Shown: positions 8,608-16,971, counted from the stretch's first letter. The stretch: DNA of 34,092 nt from Oscillospiraceae bacterium (GCA_900752435.1 CAADVD010000045.1:1-34092); one strand, 5' to 3'. Numbers and translations are program-made. The notes: generated from the letters alone by a model not told the origin.

Positions 8608-11070
8608 TTACTCTTTTGAATCAGTATCTGTGCGATTGGATTCCAGCATTTGTTCCGCATAAGCGTCCGCTGTTTTCAGCATCCGTTTCTCCGATGCAAA
8701 CAATTCATTGCGGTGCAGGTTGTGACCGACAAAGTATTTTTCAGGATACTTTTTGCGCAGATAACGGATGATGAGCAGATAAATCGCCAGCAAGAGGAAC
8801 GAAGCGCCGGTGATGACGACGCCTGCTTTCAGTCCGGGCGTTTCGTAGTGGAATTCGATGGTGTTATCGCCTGCCGGAGCTTTCACCGCCATAAAACCAA
8901 CGTTGGCGGTTACGATTTCGGCTGGTTCGCCGTTGACGGTGGCGGTCCAGCCCTTTTCATACGGCACGGAATAGAACACCAAATTTTCCCGATCCATTTT
9001 AATTTTGGACGTGAAGCCCGTACTGCTGTACGTGAAGGAATAACCGGCGTTGTTTTGCAAAGCCTTACAGCTTGCAAAATAGTCTTCATTGGACAAATCG
9101 GGGTATTGTTCCTTGGGAAGCTCCTGCATCAGATATCCGTAGGTTTCGGCATCTTCGTTGGACAGGCACATGGCTTTGACGAGCAGTTTATCACGTTGTT
9201 TTTCTGTATAGGCGTAGTAGCTGTCTTCATTGACATAGTAGTCGTAAGTGAAGCCCATAGGGATGAAGTATTGGTTCTCGTAGACGTTGTAGTTGTTCTG
9301 TGTGCCGATGCGGACAAAGCCCGGCATGTTGGGCTGGTCATTTTCCGTTGTGCGGCAGAACAGATATTTGACGCTGGTGATGGCGCGTACACCGTAAAAT
9401 TCCAGCTCCGGTCGCGAAGCAACGTTGCGCTGTACGCCGATGCTTTCATAGAAATTCATGATGGAAACCGGCACCACCGAGTGGAAGCACTGGATGGTGG
9501 GCATGTACCAGTACATGGGCATGTTGTCCTGCGCTTTGTCCTCGTCCACTCGATAAAAGACGCTTTCATCCAGTGAAAAGTTGTCCGCCCCATTGAGTCC
9601 CTCTTCCACAAGAATTTGATAGGAATCCGGACTGCTCTGTGCTTTACCTGTGCCGAGCATCATAATGGAATACACCAAAATCACACCGCAGGTACAGAGT
9701 GTGGCGTAGCGCATAAACTTTTTCGTATGCCGCGGAATCCACAACAGCAGGGCCACCATCAACAGGGAAGCCAGCGCAATGGCAACGTAACCCCAGAAGC
9801 GTTCCGGATAAGGCGGAATGGCAAACCATTTTTGCCCCTCTGTGGTGTTTTTGGGGATGATGCCGATGACGGAAAAGGCCAGTACGGCACCGAGTGTAAA
9901 GCGGACGCCGTATTTATAATCGATTTTTTCATTTTCCAGCGCGATGCAGGTGGCCAGCGCCATCATCAGCGTCGGCATGTAGAACCAGCGCGCATAATAG
10001 CTGGAGTTGAACGCGTAAAAAGCGGTGTTGAGAATCGGAATCAGCGCCATCACCAGACACAGTCCCAGCATGCGTTTGAGCCAGTGCTTTTTATAATTTT
10101 TCGCAAATACTACCACGCCGGTCATGGAGAACAGCGGCAAGAACGCAGAAACGGACGACCATTTTGCGTTGGAATCCGGAAAGAAATTCGGTCTGGCTGG
10201 AATGTCCGGCGGGAAGAACAGCGAACTCAAAATCAGTCCATAGCGCTGTTCATCGGAGTAGAAGAGCATGCTCATGCCGGAAAGCATATTCAAACGCGGA
10301 TTGTCCATAATCGCCAGCGCGGCCGGCAGCAGCAAAGCGCAGGCCATCAGCACGCCGAGCACGGCTTCAAAGGCCAATACGCCAAGGGCTTTGAGTGTAA
10401 TTGGGAAGCGGCGGTCCAGACAGCGCAGGATGAAGTACAGCAGAATGAACACCACTTGTCCGGCAAAGAAAAAGTAGTTCATGGTTGCCGCCAAAAAGAC
10501 GGTGACAGCAAACCAGCCGCGGCGGTTGTTGTAGACGGCTTCTTCCAACGCGACCAGCATGAGCGGAAAGATGATAACGGCTTCGTGGAAGTGATTGAAA
10601 AAGATGTTGTAAATGTTGAAGCCGCTGAACGCATAGAGCAGTGCGCCGAGCATGGCCATGTTGTTTGTTTTGGTGAAGCGCTTGAGAAAGGCGAATGAGC
10701 TGACGCCTGCACAGGCGAATTTGAGCATCAGCAAAGGCGCCATCAGGTAGGGAACGGCCGCGTTCGGGAACAGGGTTGTCAGCCAGAAAAACGGGCTGCC
10801 GAGCAGATAGAACGCATAGGAGCCGATGAAGTTGGCACCCAAATCGGTGTTCCAGTCCCAGAAAATGTTGCCTTCCTTGACGGCTTGCTGTGCCAGCCGA
10901 TAGAATGGAATCTGCTGGACGTTGTAATCTCCGTAATAGAGAAAGATACCGTGGTCGTAAATGAGAAACGGCAGGAAAATCAGCGCCGCCATGAGCAGGC
11001 AAAGGCCGAAAATCTTGCAGTAATCGTTTTTCCAATGGATGTTGAGCTTGAGCTGTGTCGGGTACTGCAT
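8608..11070 (-). CDS. YfhO family membrane protein
   Basis: Large polytopic membrane protein of the YfhO family, placed among GT-C type glycosyltransferases. Characterised Firmicutes members glycosylate teichoic acids using a polyprenyl-phosphate sugar. 820 residues. The N-terminal half holds about ten to twelve hydrophobic helices, with YDHGIFLYYGDYNVQQIPFY after the first; the acidic GDYNVQQ motif is typical of the family. A soluble extracellular region (about 480-740) follows, then one C-terminal helix (about 745-770) and a short charged tail. The start ATG follows AAAGGAG on the minus strand. It is monocistronic, with its own promoter and terminator. The nearby sugar-phosphate transferase at 12097 could belong to the same envelope polysaccharide chemistry, but the acceptor is unknown. 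Confidence 0.9.
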   Translation of the reverse strand: MQYPTQLKLNIHWKNDYCKIFGLCLLMAALIFLPFLIYDHGIFLYYGDYNVQQIPFYRLAQQAVKEGNIFWDWNTDLGANFIGSYAFYLLGSPFFWLTTLFPNAAVPYLMAPLLMLKFACAGVSSFAFLKRFTKTNNMAMLGALLYAFSGFNIYNIFFNHFHEAVIIFPLMLVALEEAVYNNRRGWFAVTVFLAATMNYFFFAGQVVFILLYFILRCLDRRFPITLKALGVLAFEAVLGVLMACALLLPAALAIMDNPRLNMLSGMSMLFYSDEQRYGLILSSLFFPPDIPARPNFFPDSNAKWSSVSAFLPLFSMTGVVVFAKNYKKHWLKRMLGLCLVMALIPILNTAFYAFNSSYYARWFYMPTLMMALATCIALENEKIDYKYGVRFTLGAVLAFSVIGIIPKNTTEGQKWFAIPPYPERFWGYVAIALASLLMVALLLWIPRHTKKFMRYATLCTCGVILVYSIMMLGTGKAQSSPDSYQILVEEGLNGADNFSLDESVFYRVDEDKAQDNMPMYWYMPTIQCFHSVVPVSIMNFYESIGVQRNVASRPELEFYGVRAITSVKYLFCRTTENDQPNMPGFVRIGTQNNYNVYENQYFIPMGFTYDYYVNEDSYYAYTEKQRDKLLVKAMCLSNEDAETYGYLMQELPKEQYPDLSNEDYFASCKALQNNAGYSFTYSSTGFTSKIKMDRENLVFYSVPYEKGWTATVNGEPAEIVTANVGFMAVKAPAGDNTIEFHYETPGLKAGVVITGASFLLLAIYLLIIRYLRKKYPEKYFVGHNLHRNELFASEKRMLKTADAYAEQMLESNRTDTDSKE

Positions 11071-11126
11071 AGGATGCTCCTTTCAAAGATTGGGATTGCC
11101 AATGGAAATCCCTTTTATTGTCATTC

Positions 11127-11154
11127 ATTATAACATAGTCGAAGGTAAAAGCAA
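11127..11154 (-). promoter_or_regulatory. Promoter of the yfhO-type gene
   Basis: On the minus strand, TTGCTT (11154-11149), a 16-bp spacer and a perfect TATAAT (11132-11127), 57 bases before the start codon. Confidence 0.7.
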
Positions 11155-11164
11155 AGTAAAAAAG

Positions 11165-11193
11165 TTGCATTTTCCAAAATGCTTTGCTACAAT
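11165..11193 (+). promoter_or_regulatory. Promoter of the HD-domain nucleotidase gene
   Basis: TTGCAT (11165-11170), a 17-bp spacer and TACAAT (11188-11193), 31 bases before the ATG at 11224. It is divergent from the yfhO-type promoter, with only 10 bp between the two -35 boxes. Confidence 0.75.
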
Positions 11194-11223
11194 AAAAAGC
11201 AAAAAGATCGGAGAAAAGAAAAG

Positions 11224-11808
11224 ATGGAAAACAATTTTTATTCCATGGTCTTGCGGATGAAGTATGTGGATCGCTGGGGATTGATGCGCAACACTTGGAA
11301 AGAAAATTTATCGGTGCATTCGTTGGACGTGGCGGTTTTGGCACATGCGCTGGCGGTGATTGGCAATCAGCGGCTGGGGAAGCAGTACGATGTGCAGAAA
11401 ACCGCTTTGCTGGCGATTTTTCACGATACCAGCGAAATTATCACAGGGGATTTGCCCACGCCGGTGAAGTATTACAGCGACACCATTCGGCAGGCATACA
11501 AGCAGGTGGAGTATGCGGCCAATGAGCGGCTGATGGAGCTGCTTCCGGAGGATTTGCGGACGGAGTACGATGATTTTTTTCATCCAAAAGAGGAAGATGC
11601 TGCGCTTTGGAAGCTGGTGAAGGGAGCGGATAAGCTGTCCGCTCTCATCAAGTGCATTGACGAGGAGAACGCGGGCAACCGTGAATTTTCCGTTGCCAAA
11701 GAAGCACAGCTGACAGCGCTTCATGCGATGAAGTGTGAAGAAGTGGACATTTTTTTGAACGAATTTTTGAGCGGTTTTACCAAGACACTGGACGAACAGC
11801 AGGGATAA
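11224..11808 (+). CDS. YfbR-like 5'-deoxynucleotidase, HD domain
   Basis: Predicted metal-dependent phosphohydrolase that dephosphorylates deoxynucleoside 5'-monophosphates, balancing dNMP pools. 194 residues. YfbR signatures: RWGLMRNT followed by NLSVHSLDVAVLAHALAVI (first metal histidine), the HD pair in AIFHDTSEIITGDLPTPVKYY and the distal aspartate in KGADKLSALIKC. The ATG at 11224 is preferred over one at 11179, which lies upstream of the predicted transcription start. CGGAGA precedes it by nine bases. It is divergent from the yfhO-type gene, with its own promoter and no partner genes. Confidence 0.9.
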   Translation: MENNFYSMVLRMKYVDRWGLMRNTWKENLSVHSLDVAVLAHALAVIGNQRLGKQYDVQKTALLAIFHDTSEIITGDLPTPVKYYSDTIRQAYKQVEYAANERLMELLPEDLRTEYDDFFHPKEEDAALWKLVKGADKLSALIKCIDEENAGNREFSVAKEAQLTALHAMKCEEVDIFLNEFLSGFTKTLDEQQG

Positions 11809-11857
11809 TTTTAAAAGAATATTCACATAAATTTTTCGAGCGCTATCTTAGGAATGC

Positions 11858-11887
11858 TTGAAAGCGTTTGCATGGTTATGCTATAAT
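11858..11887 (+). promoter_or_regulatory. Extended -10 promoter with overlapping cre/LacI-type operator
   Basis: TTGAAA (11858-11863), an 18-bp spacer and TATAAT (11882-11887) preceded by TGC. The bases TGAAAGCGTTTGCA (11859-11872) match 13 of 14 positions of the CcpA cre consensus TGWAANCGNTNWCA and cover the -35 and spacer. Binding there would block the promoter. Confidence 0.6.
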
Positions 11888-11890
11888 AAC

Positions 11891-12032
11891 CTCAAAAGGA
11901 ACGCTAACGCATTCATAAGATGCTGACGCATCTTTGGCCGATACTCGGCCACTTTTGAGAACATTGAAGCATCATCCCAAAAACGCAAGGCTGCGTTTTT
12001 GCGGCGTTGCCGCCGCACAAGCCTAGCGGCTT
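11891..12032 (+). repeat. Chain of six short perfect or near-perfect hairpins (possible MITE-like element or structured leader)
   Basis: A nearly gap-free series. CTCAAAAG (11891-11898) pairs with CTTTTGAG (11952-11959) and encloses GAACGC-TAAC-GCATTC (one mismatch), AAGATGC-TGAC-GCATCTT (11917-11934) and TGGCCGA-TAC-TCGGCCA (11935-11951). Then come AAAAACGCA-AGGC-TGCGTTTTT (11979-12000), GCGGCG-TTGC-CGCCGC (12001-12016) and AAGCC-TAGC-GGCTT (12019-12032). The tract is flanked by 11-bp direct copies of TGCTATAATAA (11879-11889 and 12041-12051). It carries no plausible gene. The rest of the 11809-12096 gap is AT-rich and holds the two promoters. Confidence 0.65.
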
Positions 12033-12040
12033 TACGGATG

Positions 12041-12049
12041 TGCTATAAT
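12041..12049 (+). promoter_or_regulatory. Proximal extended -10 promoter of the sugar transferase gene
   Basis: TGC followed by a perfect TATAAT (12044-12049), 47 bases before the TTG start. No good -35 hexamer lies 16-18 bases upstream, so activity would rest on the extended -10. It duplicates the distal -10 sequence at 11879. Confidence 0.55.
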
Positions 12050-12096
12050 AAAAAACAGATTTTAGACGATCATAAGCGGAAAAGGGAGGTGTTGCC

Positions 12097-13566
12097 TTGA
12101 TTGATTCCATGAAACGGCTGGAGCGCACATGGATTTTTTTGCTGAAGGCGGCCTTGTTTGCATCCGTGTTTGCGATTTTTTTCCTGTTGTTTTCCATTGA
12201 CAATCCGCAGATTCTCCGTCCGTCGCGAACGGCCGGTGTTACTATGGTAACGTTCGTCATTTTGGAAATGAGCTTGATGAGTGTTTACGGCGGTTATGCC
12301 ATCGGCAAACAAAAGAGCAAACCAATTGTGCACAATTTGATGCTGGCAACGGTAATCACGGATTTGGTGACCCATTTTCAACTGAGCATCATGAACACCA
12401 ACCAGAACTTTAACAAATCGTTCCGTTTTGCCAATCCGGAGATTTTGCTGGCTTGTGTGATTTTGCAGATTCTGGTCATTGTGTTTTTTGTGTATGCCGG
12501 CAACGATCTTTATTTCCGAATCAATCCGCCGGAGCGGTGCTGCATCATCACCACTTCGCAGTACAGCCTGAACAAGCTGACGCAGAAGCTGGAAAAATAC
12601 AAAAAGCAATATAAAATTACCGAAGTATTGGATGCCGGTGCGGATCATTTGCTGGACGCCATTATGCGAAACGACACCGTGTTTATTTACGATGTTCCGA
12701 TTGCACAGCGCACGGAGCTGGTGGAATTCTGTTACGACCATCACAAAAATATTTATTACAATTTGGAATTGTGCGATGTGGTGGCGCTCGGTGCGGATTC
12801 GGTCACGCTGGACGATAAAACATTGATTTCAGCCTGCGTCAAGGAATTGTCCTTTGAACAGCGCATCGTTAAGCGCGCCATGGATTTGGTGCTGGCGCTG
12901 GTGGCGCTGGTGCTGACCAGTCCGATTATGATTGCTTGTGCGGTTGCCGTTAAACTGGGGGACGGTGGTCCGGTCTTTTTCAGACAACAGAGGGCAACTA
13001 AAAACGGGAAGATTTTTAAAGTTTACAAGTTCCGCACGATGAAGGTCATGGAGGAGCAGACGGTGCAGGTTTCTGCAACGGATAACGATGACCGCATCAC
13101 GAAAGTAGGAGCGGTTTTACGCAAATTCCGCGTGGATGAATTGCCGCAGATTTTTAACATCCTGCGCGGTGAAATGAGCATTGTCGGTCCGCGTCCGGAG
13201 ATGTTGGAAAACGTGTATCGGTATACGGAGGAGCTGCCTGAGTTTGAGTATCGGCTGCGTGTCAAAGCAGGATTGACCGGTTTGGCGCAGGTAGTGGGCA
13301 AATACAACACCTCGCCGAAAGACAAACTGGTATTGGATTTGATATATATTGAGAAATACAGCTTGTGGATGGATATCAAACTGATTTTTCAGACGCTGGT
13401 GGTGTTCTTAAAGTCAGAGGACAGCACGGAGGGCTTTCAGGAAGAAAATATTTTAGAGTTTAAAAAGCATGATTCCGATCGGTTTTCCAATGAGCGCAGT
13501 TTTAATGGACTAAATCCCGCAGAACAACGTTCCTGCGAACAGGGATCGGGCGATAAGGATTGTTGA
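12097..13566 (+). CDS. Exopolysaccharide biosynthesis polyprenyl glycosylphosphotransferase
   Basis: Membrane initiating enzyme that transfers a sugar-1-phosphate from a UDP-sugar to undecaprenyl phosphate, starting exopolysaccharide or capsule repeat units. 489 residues. The N-terminal half has about four hydrophobic segments (about 14-31, 46-62, 79-97, 110-130) and a CoA-binding-like soluble part. The catalytic bacterial sugar transferase domain begins near 255 with KRAMDLVLALVALVLTSP, then GGPVFFRQQRATKNGKIF, the KFRTM motif, DELPQIFNILRGEMSIVGPRP (about 347-367) and KAGLTGLAQV. The C-terminal 40 residues are polar and low-complexity. The start is TTG at 12097, seven bases after GGGAGG. 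No flippase, polymerase or other glycosyltransferase is adjacent, so it looks like an orphan priming enzyme. The hairpin tract lies upstream and a strong terminator downstream. Confidence 0.93.
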   Translation: MIDSMKRLERTWIFLLKAALFASVFAIFFLLFSIDNPQILRPSRTAGVTMVTFVILEMSLMSVYGGYAIGKQKSKPIVHNLMLATVITDLVTHFQLSIMNTNQNFNKSFRFANPEILLACVILQILVIVFFVYAGNDLYFRINPPERCCIITTSQYSLNKLTQKLEKYKKQYKITEVLDAGADHLLDAIMRNDTVFIYDVPIAQRTELVEFCYDHHKNIYYNLELCDVVALGADSVTLDDKTLISACVKELSFEQRIVKRAMDLVLALVALVLTSPIMIACAVAVKLGDGGPVFFRQQRATKNGKIFKVYKFRTMKVMEEQTVQVSATDNDDRITKVGAVLRKFRVDELPQIFNILRGEMSIVGPRPEMLENVYRYTEELPEFEYRLRVKAGLTGLAQVVGKYNTSPKDKLVLDLIYIEKYSLWMDIKLIFQTLVVFLKSEDSTEGFQEENILEFKKHDSDRFSNERSFNGLNPAEQRSCEQGSGDKDC

Positions 13567-13570
13567 GTGC

Positions 13571-13605
13571 AAATAGGAACGCAGAAAACTGCGTTCCTAT
13601 TTTTT
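13571..13605 (+). terminator. Terminator after the sugar transferase gene
   Basis: Perfect 14-bp stem AAATAGGAACGCAG / CTGCGTTCCTATTT with an AAAA loop, continuing into a run of six T at 13600-13605. Confidence 0.92.
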
Positions 13606-13712
13606 GTGAAAATTGCGAATCAAATCGGACTTGCATTTTATTCAATAATAGTTAAGTTATCCAAGGTTATCTGTGAATATTGCTTAATTCTTGTTTGGAA
13701 TTCTGATACGAC

Positions 13713-13749
13713 TTGATAAATTGTCGGTTTGATGCTACAATTAATTGTA
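13713..13749 (+). promoter_or_regulatory. asnA promoter with -10 inside a 14-bp palindrome
   Basis: TTGATA (13713-13718), a 17-bp spacer and TACAAT (13736-13741) with TGC just before. The -10 is the left half of the perfect palindrome TACAATTAATTGTA (13736-13749), a possible operator. The remainder of the 13607-13827 gap shows no T-box or other riboswitch that I can recognise. Confidence 0.7.
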
Positions 13750-13827
13750 TTATTTTAGAGATTTTCAATAATCTTGCTGTTGATTGCAAACGGTGTGTCT
13801 GTGAACAGCAAAAAGGTGGATTGATTT

Positions 13828-14820
13828 ATGAGCGAAAAATACGAGAACAAATTGTCCATTGTGGATACAGAATTGGCTATTAAATTGGTGAAGGACACGT
13901 TTGAGAGGCGTTTGGCCGAAAATTTGCATCTGATTCGTGTGTCTGCGCCGCTGTTTGTGCGTCCGGAAAGTGGATTGAACGACGACCTCAACGGCGTGGA
14001 ACGCCCGGTGGCGTTCGATGTGCCGGCGGTGGATGCAACCGTGCAGGTCGTGCATTCGCTGGCGAAATGGAAGCGGCAGGCACTGAAGCGTTACCGCTTT
14101 GAAGCCGGGCATGGACTGTATACGGATATGAACGCCATCCGCCGTGATGAAAAATTGGACGCCCTGCATTCCATCTATGTGGATCAGTGGGATTGGGAAA
14201 AAATCATCACCCGTGAAACGAGGAACGAGGAGATGCTCCGGCATACGGTTCGGCGCATTCTCAATGCGTTGGTGGATACGGAGCAGGCTTTGTGTGAAGC
14301 GTTTCCGCAGTTGACTGCGTTTATCGAGCCAACGGTGTATTTCATTACCACGCAGGAGCTGGAAGACCGCTATCCGGATTTGACTCCAAAAGAACGTGAG
14401 GATGCCATTTGCCGTGAGCACAAAACGGTATTTCTCATGCAAATCGGCGGTGCGCTCAAAAGCGGACAGCCGCATGACGGCCGTGCACCGGATTACGACG
14501 ATTGGAGCTTGAACGGCGATTTGCTGGTGTGGTATCCGGTGCTGGGGCATGCGCTGGAGGTCAGTTCCATGGGAATCCGCGTGGACGAGGAATCGCTGGC
14601 GCGTCAGCTTCAAATTGCCGGCTGTGAAGAGCGGCGGGAACTGCCGTTCCACAAACAATTGCTGAGCGGGGAACTGCCGCTGACGATGGGCGGCGGCATT
14701 GGGCAGTCGAGACTGTGCATGCTGTTGCTGCAAAAAGCGCACATCGGCGAAGTGCAGGCATCCATCTGGCCGGACGATATGGCGGCAGAATGTGAAAAAG
14801 AGGGAATTGTTTTGCTGTAA
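13828..14820 (+). CDS. asnA: Aspartate--ammonia ligase
   Basis: Ammonia-dependent asparagine synthetase (AsnA type, related to class II aminoacyl-tRNA synthetases): aspartate + ammonia + ATP to asparagine + AMP + PPi. 330 residues, the standard length. Family sequence runs throughout: FERRLAENLHLIRVSAPLFV near residues 26-45, SGLNDDLNGVERPV, HSLAKWKRQAL, GLYTDMNAIRRDE, DQWDWEKII, GDLLVWYPVL, SSMGIRVDE and the C-terminal PLTMGGGIGQSRLCMLLL. The ATG follows AAAGGTGG. It has its own promoter and is followed after 59 bp by glnN, an ammonia-assimilation pair. No glutamine-dependent asparagine synthetase is in the window. Confidence 0.97.
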   Translation: MSEKYENKLSIVDTELAIKLVKDTFERRLAENLHLIRVSAPLFVRPESGLNDDLNGVERPVAFDVPAVDATVQVVHSLAKWKRQALKRYRFEAGHGLYTDMNAIRRDEKLDALHSIYVDQWDWEKIITRETRNEEMLRHTVRRILNALVDTEQALCEAFPQLTAFIEPTVYFITTQELEDRYPDLTPKEREDAICREHKTVFLMQIGGALKSGQPHDGRAPDYDDWSLNGDLLVWYPVLGHALEVSSMGIRVDEESLARQLQIAGCEERRELPFHKQLLSGELPLTMGGGIGQSRLCMLLLQKAHIGEVQASIWPDDMAAECEKEGIVLL

Positions 14821-14879
14821 TCCACAGCGATGACGAAAAAAGGGAGGCGGACAGCCTCAGACAAAAGGAGATTGGAACT

Positions 14880-16961
14880 ATGAGCTTTGATTTCAGCACA
14901 TTTGGCTGTAATGTATTTAACGACTGCATCATGCGCGAACGTCTGCCAAAGAGCACCTACCGCGAACTGAAAAAATCCATTGACAACGGACTTCCGCTGA
15001 AGGCGGACATTGCGGATATTGTGGCAGAAGCCATGAAGGACTGGGCCTTGGAAAAGGGCGCCACGCATTTCACCCACTGGTTTCAGCCAATGACCAACAT
15101 CACGGCGGGAAAGCACGACAGCTTCATTTCTCCACAGCCGGACGGCAAGGTGATTCTGGAGTTTTCGGGCAAGGAACTGATTAAGGGAGAACCGGATGCC
15201 TCCTCTTTCCCGAACGGAGGCCTGCGCAATACCTTTGAAGCGCGCGGCTATACGGCTTGGGACTGCACCTCACCGGCTTTCATCAAGGATGGAACGCTTT
15301 GCATCCCTACTGCGTTCTGTTCCTATACCGGAGAAGCGCTGGATACCAAAACGCCGCTGCTGCGTTCTATGGAAGCGGTGTCCACCCAGGCACTGCGCAT
15401 TCTGCGCACCTTTGGCAACACCACTTCAAAGCGTGTGATAGCGACCGTCGGCGCGGAGCAGGAGTATTTTCTGATTGACCGAAAATTGTATGAACAGCGT
15501 TTGGATTTGAAAATCTGCGGACGCACGCTCTTGGGCGCAAAACCGCCGAAAGGGCAGGAGATGGACGATCACTATTTTGGACGCATCCGCATTCGTGTGG
15601 CTGATTTTATGCGCCAGTTGGACGAAGAGCTTTGGCGTTTGGGCGTGACCTCCAAAACCAAGCACAACGAAGTTGCTCCGGCTCAGCATGAACTGGCGCC
15701 GATTTTCGATTCGGTCAACATTGCCTGCGACCACAATCAGCTCACCATGGAAACCATGCGCGTCATTGCGAAGAAAAACGGGCTTGCCTGCTTACTGCAC
15801 GAAAAACCATTTGCCGGCGTGAATGGTTCGGGCAAGCACAACAACTGGTCGCTGTCCACGGACGATGGCAAAAATCTATTGGAACCGGGAAAGAATCCGT
15901 ACCAGAACATTCAGTTTCTGACGTTTTTGAGCGCCATTATTACAGCGGTGGACAATTATGCAGATTTGCTCCGTTTGTCTGCGGCGATTGTCGGCAACGA
16001 TTATCGATTGGGCGCCAACGAAGCGCCGCCGGCCATTATATCCGTCTTCCTCGGTGAACAGTTGACCTCGATTTTGGAAAGCATCGCCCATGGCGACCAG
16101 CCGGATGCAACGCCGACTTCCGTTTTGCAGATGGGTGTGGAGACCCTGCCGAAATTGCAAAAGGACGACAGTGACCGCAACCGGACTTCGCCGTTTGCCT
16201 TTACCGGAAATAAATTTGAGTTCCGTATGGTGGGCTCTTCCGCTTCCATCGCGTTTGCCAATTATGTGCTCAACACCATTGTAGCGGATACGCTGATGCA
16301 ATTTGCCGACCGTTTGGAGAAGACGGCGGATTTTGATGCAGAGGTAACGGCCATCATCCGCGAAACCATGACCGAGCATGGCCGCGTCATTTTCAACGGC
16401 AACAACTACACCAAGGAATGGGTGGAGGAAGCCCAGCGCCGCGGACTGCCGAATTTGACCAATACGGTGGATGCGTCGAAGGCCTACATTGCGCCGAAAA
16501 ACATGGAAGTCTTGGAACGGCATCATGTTCTGAGCGCGGTGGAGTGCCATGCGCGTTATGAAATCATGCTTGAAAATTACAGCAAAGTGATTTCGATTGA
16601 GGCCAACACCATGCTGGAGATGGTGAAAAAACAGATTATTCCGGCTTGCATCGCGTACATTGGAAAAGTGTCCCACAGCTACAATGAGCTGAAGGCCGCT
16701 GGAATTTCCAACGCCAGCATGAAGAAGCTGTTGGAGGATTTGTCCGGTCTGTTCAGTTCGATTTCCGTGGCGACCAAGGAGTTGGAGAAGCTGGAGAATA
16801 TTCCCTCCAAAAACGACAGCTTTGAAGAAGCCAGCTATTGCAAAGACATCATTTTGCCGCAGATGGAAAAACTGCGCAAACAGGTGGATCGGATGGAAAT
16901 GCTGGTTTCCAGCGAGGATTGGCCGATGCCAAGCTATACGGATTTGCTGCATCGGGTATAA
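14880..16961 (+). CDS. glnN: Glutamine synthetase type III
   Basis: ATP-dependent synthesis of glutamine from glutamate and ammonia by the large GSIII class, common in Bacteroidetes, cyanobacteria and Clostridia. 693 residues, near the usual 700-730. GSIII features: N-terminal FGCNVFNDCIMRERLPK, THFTHWFQPMTNITAGKHD (about 61-79), GAEQEYFLID (about 196-205), NEVAPAQHELAPIF (metal and glutamate site), NGSGKHNNWSLSTDDG, EFRMVGSSASIAFAN, and a helical C-terminal extension with coiled-coil character. AAAAGGAG precedes the ATG. The gene shares the asnA transcript and ends at a strong terminator. Co-transcription suggests both enzymes answer to the same nitrogen or ammonia signal. Confidence 0.97.
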   Translation: MSFDFSTFGCNVFNDCIMRERLPKSTYRELKKSIDNGLPLKADIADIVAEAMKDWALEKGATHFTHWFQPMTNITAGKHDSFISPQPDGKVILEFSGKELIKGEPDASSFPNGGLRNTFEARGYTAWDCTSPAFIKDGTLCIPTAFCSYTGEALDTKTPLLRSMEAVSTQALRILRTFGNTTSKRVIATVGAEQEYFLIDRKLYEQRLDLKICGRTLLGAKPPKGQEMDDHYFGRIRIRVADFMRQLDEELWRLGVTSKTKHNEVAPAQHELAPIFDSVNIACDHNQLTMETMRVIAKKNGLACLLHEKPFAGVNGSGKHNNWSLSTDDGKNLLEPGKNPYQNIQFLTFLSAIITAVDNYADLLRLSAAIVGNDYRLGANEAPPAIISVFLGEQLTSILESIAHGDQPDATPTSVLQMGVETLPKLQKDDSDRNRTSPFAFTGNKFEFRMVGSSASIAFANYVLNTIVADTLMQFADRLEKTADFDAEVTAIIRETMTEHGRVIFNGNNYTKEWVEEAQRRGLPNLTNTVDASKAYIAPKNMEVLERHHVLSAVECHARYEIMLENYSKVISIEANTMLEMVKKQIIPACIAYIGKVSHSYNELKAAGISNASMKKLLEDLSGLFSSISVATKELEKLENIPSKNDSFEEASYCKDIILPQMEKLRKQVDRMEMLVSSEDWPMPSYTDLLHRV

Positions 16962-16971
16962 AAGTAAGTTG

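Noticed and set aside
9616..10698. 360-codon open frame on the plus strand
   Set aside because: It lies antisense to the YfhO-type gene, is low-complexity in composition (His, Gln, Gly), lacks a ribosome site and has no recognisable domain; it is a codon-bias shadow.
11891..11959. Cloverleaf-like fold that could suggest a tRNA or tRNA-like gene
   Set aside because: The third arm has a three-base loop with no T-loop sequence, there is no CCA-compatible acceptor or invariant D-arm bases, and arm lengths do not fit a tRNA.
12001..12040. Rho-independent terminator from the AAAAACGCA/TGCGTTTTT hairpin
   Set aside because: The T run is inside the stem and is followed at once by GC-rich sequence, so it is not a normal terminator, although attenuation cannot be excluded.
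11913..12260. 115-codon minus-strand frame through the hairpin tract
   Set aside because: No ribosome site, and it overlaps the 5' end of the sugar transferase gene. Its sequence is a translation of repeat-like DNA, not a protein family.
13607..13827. T-box or other riboswitch before asnA
   Set aside because: The predicted transcript start leaves under 90 nt of leader, with no specifier stem, T-box sequence or terminator.
13765..14742. 325-codon open frame on the minus strand
   Set aside because: Antisense shadow of asnA; no ribosome site and no recognisable motif.
15876..16952. 358-codon open frame on the minus strand
   Set aside because: Antisense shadow of glnN with His/Arg/Gln-rich composition and no family resemblance.
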